Origin: Candidatus Adiutrix sp.
GTDB taxonomy: Bacteria > Desulfobacterota > Desulfarculia > Adiutricales > Adiutricaceae
DNA length: 19,112 bases
Direction: 5' to 3'
Assembly: GCA_031273445.1 (NCBI GenBank)
Contig: JAISRV010000203.1
Location: 1-19,112 of the forward strand
Shown piece by piece: positions 15,986-19,112 of this stretch. The number at the start of each line of letters is the position of its first letter. The stretch's first letter is position 1. Under the pieces are notes generated by a model, which saw only the letters and a program-made list of their open reading frames with translations, ran no database searches and had not been told where the DNA came from. The position numbers and the translations under genes were made by a program.

Positions 15986-16069
15986 GCGAGAGTGGCGGAA
16001 TTGGTAGACGCACCGGCCTTAGGAGCCGACGGCTATGCCGTAGGGGTTCGAATCCCCTCTCTCGCACCA
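15986..16069 (+). tRNA. tRNA-Leu (anticodon UAG)
   Basis: A class II tRNA. The acceptor stem GCGAGAG (15986-15992) pairs with CTCTCGC (16059-16065). The D-arm has GCG/CGC around GAATTGGTAGA. The anticodon loop CTTAGGA carries TAG at 16020-16022, the long variable arm pairs CGGC with GCCG, and the T-arm AGGGG/CCCCT encloses TTCGAAT. Discriminator A and a genomically encoded CCA end the gene. One anticodon-stem pair (C at 16013 with A at 16029) is mismatched. The anticodon would read CUN leucine codons. tRNA-Leu genes are common integration sites, but the defence block lies on the 5' side and no duplicated 3' end is seen. Confidence 0.96.
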
Positions 16070-16090
16070 CGCGTTAGGCCAAAGCCGCCG

Positions 16091-16123
16091 GGTCAATGCT
16101 CTTAAAGCTCAGACCGAATTTTT
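16091..16123 (+). terminator. Possible weak intrinsic terminator after tRNA-Leu
   Basis: GGTC (16091-16094) can pair with GACC (16112-16115), with an inner GCT/AGC pairing, followed by GAATTTTT. The stem is broken by an internal loop, so this is only a candidate; readthrough into tig is equally possible. Confidence 0.3.
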
Positions 16124-16230
16124 ACACATAAAAATCGCCCCGTCAGTTTCAAAAAAGCCGCCCGGCGCCGGCCGCCTCCGGCCGCTCTCAGCCGGGGAAA
16201 TACACCTCTGGCCGCGCGGGAGAAAAACCA

Positions 16231-17652
16231 ATGATCGTCAACATCGAAGAAGTAAACAGCATAAAACGTAAGCTGACCGTGGAACTGCCGGCGGCCGAAG
16301 CCGACCAGGCCAGGCTCAAACATCTCGACGACTACGCCCGCAATGCCCGCCTGAAAGGCTTCCGCCCGGGCAAAGCCCCAAAATCGATGGTGGCCAAAGT
16401 CTATGCCGACGAACTGCGCCGCAAAGTGCTGGAAGAACTCGTCGCGGAAGCCGTGCCCAAAGCCCTCGATGAGCATAAACTGGAGCCCGTCGGCGCGCCT
16501 CTGCTGGAAGACGTGGAGTACGAAACCGGCGGCCCCTTTAAATTCACCGTCTCCTTGGAACTTAAACCCGTCTTCGAAACGCCCAAATGGCAGGGCCTGG
16601 AGCTCGAAAAAACCCGAGTGGATATCAGCGAGGAAATGGTCGATAAACGCCTGGACGACCTGCGCCTCAGTCTTGCCGCCGTCAAAAAAATAACGGACGA
16701 CCGTCCCTTGGGCCGGGGCGACTTGGCCCTGATCAGTTACCAAGGCTACGACGGCGATAAAATCATCGCCAAAATGAAAGCCGCCCCCTTCAATGTCGAA
16801 CTCAACACCGACCGCCTCTCGCCCGAATTCGAAGCCGGCCTCTCCGGCATGCGCGCCGGCGAAACGAAAGATATCCCCATAATTATGGGGGACGAGCTCG
16901 AAGACCCCGAACTTGCCGGCAAAAACATCTTCCTCCGCACCACCGTGCATGAAATAAAAGAACGGGAACTCCCCGCCCTGGACGACGAAATGGCCAAAGA
17001 CCTAGGCCTTGAAGGCGTCGAAACCCTCGAAGACCTCAGAAGCCGCCTGCGGCGGGAACTGACCAGAGAAGCCGAAGGCCGCGCCGACCACCGCTTCAAT
17101 AAAGACCTGACCAACGCCCTGGCCGGCCTGGTCGACATTGAAGCCCCCACGGCCATGGTCGACCGCGAAGTCGCCAACAAAATCGAAACCATGCGCAATT
17201 CTCTGGGCGGCGGCGGCAGACTCAGAAAATTGGGGCTGGACCTGAACATCTCCGCCCTGCGCGAAGACCTCCGCCCCGCGGCGGTCAATAACGTCAAAGC
17301 CGCGCTGGTGCTCGACCAGATCGCCCGCGACAATAACGTGGAAATAAACGAAGAAGACATCGCGCGCGAGCTGGCGGAAATGAGCGAGGAATACTCCCAG
17401 CCCGTGGACGTGCTGCGCGAATACTACCAGTCGCGCAACCTCATGGCCAACCTCCGCGAAGGCCTGAAAATCTCCAAAACCATCGACCTTATCAAAAATC
17501 AGGCCATCATCAAAGAAGTCGATAAAACGGCCGACCCCGCCGACCTAACCTCGGAAACCCTGCTCCCGGAAGCCGCGGCCCAGGAAATCCCGGCCCCGGA
17601 AGCCTTGGCGGAAGAAAGCGGCGCGGCCGGCGGCGAACCAAACGAAGGCTGA
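16231..17652 (+). CDS. tig: Trigger factor, ribosome-associated chaperone and peptidyl-prolyl isomerase
   Basis: A 473-residue trigger factor, which binds ribosomal protein L23 at the exit tunnel and shields nascent chains. The ribosome-binding signature GFRPGKAP is at residues 43-50. A FKBP-like isomerase segment follows (about 155-245: GRGDLALISYQGYDG to FLRTTVHEIKERELPALDD), then the helical C-terminal arms (LDDEMAKDLG, VDREVANKIETM, EYYQSRNLMANLREGL). The tail after residue 440 is an Ala/Glu-rich extension, which makes it longer than the roughly 430 residues usual for the family. GGGAG lies 8 bases before the ATG. Codon choice is strongly C-ending and GC-rich, matching the chromosome rather than the defence block. 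It is followed after 11 bases by coaD rather than by clpP-clpX, its common partners. Confidence 0.96.
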   Translation: MIVNIEEVNSIKRKLTVELPAAEADQARLKHLDDYARNARLKGFRPGKAPKSMVAKVYADELRRKVLEELVAEAVPKALDEHKLEPVGAPLLEDVEYETGGPFKFTVSLELKPVFETPKWQGLELEKTRVDISEEMVDKRLDDLRLSLAAVKKITDDRPLGRGDLALISYQGYDGDKIIAKMKAAPFNVELNTDRLSPEFEAGLSGMRAGETKDIPIIMGDELEDPELAGKNIFLRTTVHEIKERELPALDDEMAKDLGLEGVETLEDLRSRLRRELTREAEGRADHRFNKDLTNALAGLVDIEAPTAMVDREVANKIETMRNSLGGGGRLRKLGLDLNISALREDLRPAAVNNVKAALVLDQIARDNNVEINEEDIARELAEMSEEYSQPVDVLREYYQSRNLMANLREGLKISKTIDLIKNQAIIKEVDKTADPADLTSETLLPEAAAQEIPAPEALAEESGAAGGEPNEG

Positions 17653-17663
17653 CGGAAACACGC

Positions 17664-18179
17664 ATGACAAAACTCGCCGTCTATCCCGGCTCCTTCGACC
17701 CGCCCACCCTCGGCCATCTGGACCTGCTGGACCGGGGCCTGACGGTTTTCGACCGGATCATCATGGCTGTGGCCGCCAACAGCGCCAAAAGCGCCCCGCT
17801 TTTCACCGTGGAAGAACGGCTGACCATGCTCCGGGAATGTCTGGAAAGCCACGGCTACGCCGGCCGAGTCGAAATCGACAGCTTCGACGGACTCCTGGTC
17901 GAATACGCCGGCCGGAAAAAAGCGGCGGCCATATTGCGGGGCCTGCGGGCCACCGCCGACTTCGAATACGAATTTCAAATGGCCATGGTCAACCGCCATC
18001 TAGCCGAAAATATACAGTCCGTCTTCTTTATGACCGACTATCGCTGGCTCTATGTCAGCTCGACCATCGTCAAAGAAGCCGCCTCCCTGGGGGCCGACGT
18101 CTCCGCCATGGTCCCCCCCCCCATCATGCCGCGCCTCCGCCAAAAATTTCCCGGCGCCTCCGGCCGCGCGGGGTCGTAG
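17664..18179 (+). CDS. coaD: Phosphopantetheine adenylyltransferase
   Basis: A 171-residue enzyme that joins 4'-phosphopantetheine and ATP to form dephospho-CoA, the penultimate step of coenzyme A synthesis. The nucleotidyltransferase signature YPGSFDPPTLGHLD is at residues 7-20 (the T-x-G-H is TLGH, His18). The ILRGLRATADFEYEFQMAMV stretch and YVSSTIVKEAASLGADVS complete the family pattern. Length is normal. It starts 11 bases after tig and is probably co-transcribed with it; the ribosome site is weak (GGA seven bases upstream). A run of ten C residues (18113-18122) encodes part of MVPPPIM near the C-terminus, a spot prone to slippage or sequencing error, but the reading frame is intact here. 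Confidence 0.96.
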   Translation: MTKLAVYPGSFDPPTLGHLDLLDRGLTVFDRIIMAVAANSAKSAPLFTVEERLTMLRECLESHGYAGRVEIDSFDGLLVEYAGRKKAAAILRGLRATADFEYEFQMAMVNRHLAENIQSVFFMTDYRWLYVSSTIVKEAASLGADVSAMVPPPIMPRLRQKFPGASGRAGS

Positions 18180-18296
18180 GGGCGAGGCCGCCCGCCGGCA
18201 ATCAGGCCCGTTATCCCTCAACCCCCCGGCGCCGAACGGCCGCCGGGCCGCGATCCGCTTTCTTTTCACCCGGTCACGGAATTACGGAGCAAAAAA

Positions 18297-19112
18297 ATGG
18301 ACGCCATCACCCAACGCCTTCTCCCGCCGCGGCAGCGCCGCCCCATCCCCGCCGATGAAAGCGCCCTGGGTTTCGGAGACATCTTCTCCGACCACATGTT
18401 CAAAATGGACTATTACGACGGAAGCTGGCGCAACCCCAGAATCGAACCCTACGCGCCGCTGTCCCTCTCCCCGGCCGCCATGGGCCTCCATTACGCCCAG
18501 TTGGTCTTCGAAGGCCTGAAGTGCTTCCGCCGCCGAAACGGAAAACTGGCCCTGTTTCGCCCGACGGCCAACTTTGAACGCTTCGCCCGGTCGGCCCGGC
18601 AACTCTGCATTCCCCCGGTCGATCCCGACCTGGCCCTGGAAGCCCTGCGCCGGCTTCTGGCCGTCGACGGCGACTGGACGCCCCATACGCCCGGAACCTC
18701 GCTCTATATTCGCCCTTTCATCGTGGCCGTTGAGCCGCATCTGGGCGTCCGCCCCAGTCGGGAATACCTTTTCATGATCATCACCAGCCCGGTGGGCGCC
18801 TATTACAGCGAAGGCTTCGCCCCGATCAAAATTTTCGTGGAGCCCTATTACAGCCGGGCCGTGCCGGGGGGGCTGGGCGAAGTCAAAGCCGCCGCCAACT
18901 ACGCGGCCAGCCTGTTCGCCGCCGAACAGGCCCACCAGAAAGGCTACACCCAGATTCTCTGGCTCGACCCCTGTAGCCACAAATATGTGGAAGAAGTCGG
19001 CAGCATGAACATGTTCTTCGTCCTGGGCGACGAAGTGATCACTTCCCCCCTGGCCGGCACGGTTCTGCCCGGCATCACCCGCGACTCGGTCATCACGCTT
19101 CTGCGCCAGTGG
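18297..19112 (+). CDS. ilvE: Branched-chain amino acid aminotransferase, 3'-truncated by the window edge
   Basis: A partial ORF of 272 codons, open to the last base. It encodes a PLP-dependent fold-type IV transaminase acting on leucine, isoleucine and valine. It looks like the BCAT2/eukaryote-like type: FGDIFSDHMFKMDY at the N-terminus, MGLHYAQLVFEGLKCFRR, ANFERFARSARQLCIPP, SLYIRPFIVAVEPHLGVRPS, and GGLGEVKAAANYAASL, whose Lys should bind the cofactor, followed by LDPCSHKYVEEVGSMNMFFV. GGAG lies about seven bases before the ATG. It follows coaD by 117 bases of GC-rich spacer in which I see no convincing terminator. Composition matches tig and coaD. The missing end should contain the last roughly 80-90 residues. 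Confidence 0.93.
   Translation, partial: MDAITQRLLPPRQRRPIPADESALGFGDIFSDHMFKMDYYDGSWRNPRIEPYAPLSLSPAAMGLHYAQLVFEGLKCFRRRNGKLALFRPTANFERFARSARQLCIPPVDPDLALEALRRLLAVDGDWTPHTPGTSLYIRPFIVAVEPHLGVRPSREYLFMIITSPVGAYYSEGFAPIKIFVEPYYSRAVPGGLGEVKAAANYAASLFAAEQAHQKGYTQILWLDPCSHKYVEEVGSMNMFFVLGDEVITSPLAGTVLPGITRDSVITLLRQW

Noticed and set aside
16169..16184. CGGCCG-CCTC-CGGCCG dyad before tig as a terminator
   Set aside because: No T-run follows on either strand; the words are self-palindromic and common in GC-rich spacers.
16102..16950. Minus-strand open frame of 282 codons opposite tig
   Set aside because: It is antisense to trigger factor and made of Phe/Gly/His-rich sequence from C-ending codons; no recognisable domain.
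1..19112. CRISPR arrays, insertion sequences and integrases
   Set aside because: No regularly spaced direct repeats, transposase or recombinase motifs were seen anywhere in the window.

Overview
The window is a GC-rich bacterial chromosome segment in which a one-strand anti-phage gene block of about 15.2 kb (569-15780, minus strand) sits between plus-strand housekeeping genes. The flanks suggest an anaerobic bacterium, perhaps Desulfobacterota or another former deltaproteobacterial group: a DUF1638 protein on the left, and tRNA-Leu(UAG), trigger factor, CoaD and a branched-chain aminotransferase on the right. That taxonomic call is an inference from gene content and composition, with low to moderate confidence.

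Layout. 1-591 (+) is a DUF1638 protein. The minus-strand block, in transcription order, is: a SNF2-type helicase with a C-terminal DUF3883 domain (15780-12259); a PtuA-like AAA ATPase (12244-10862); a PtuB-like HNH nuclease (10869-10120); a DUF1156 DNA methyltransferase (10123-7361); a 162-base palindrome-rich leader; a HEPN/DUF499 ATPase (7198-3824); a 100-base gap; a ParB/Srx-fold protein (3722-2610); a putative PD-(D/E)XK-like nuclease (2610-1594); and a cytosine-5 DNA methyltransferase (1537-569). A 205-base divergent spacer then holds the likely control region of the block and a near-consensus promoter for tRNA-Leu (15986-16069, +). After the tRNA come tig (16231-17652), coaD (17664-18179) and a truncated branched-chain aminotransferase that runs off the right edge (18297-19112).

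How the genes may work together. Helicase, DUF1156 methylase and DUF499 ATPase form a helicase-methylase-ATPase set. It is related to DISARM, and resembles what I recall being called Hma in computational surveys, but the DISARM hallmark genes drmA, drmB and drmC are absent. A Septu (PtuAB) toxin pair is inserted between helicase and methylase and is coupled to its neighbours by 14-base spacing, an 8-base overlap and a 4-base overlap. The tail is a restriction-modification-like trio (ParB-like, nuclease-like, 5mC methylase) with clearly lower GC. The block therefore carries two methyltransferases of different chemistry, two or three nuclease candidates (HNH, PD-(D/E)XK-like, HEPN) and three ATPases. 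No integrase, transposase, CRISPR array or reverse transcriptase is visible.

The most interesting signals are the composite operon itself, the embedded Septu pair, the canonical HEPN RNase motif on the DUF499 ATPase, the ParB/nuclease/Dcm trio, the palindromic leader before DUF499, and a sharp GC mosaic inside the DUF1156 methylase.
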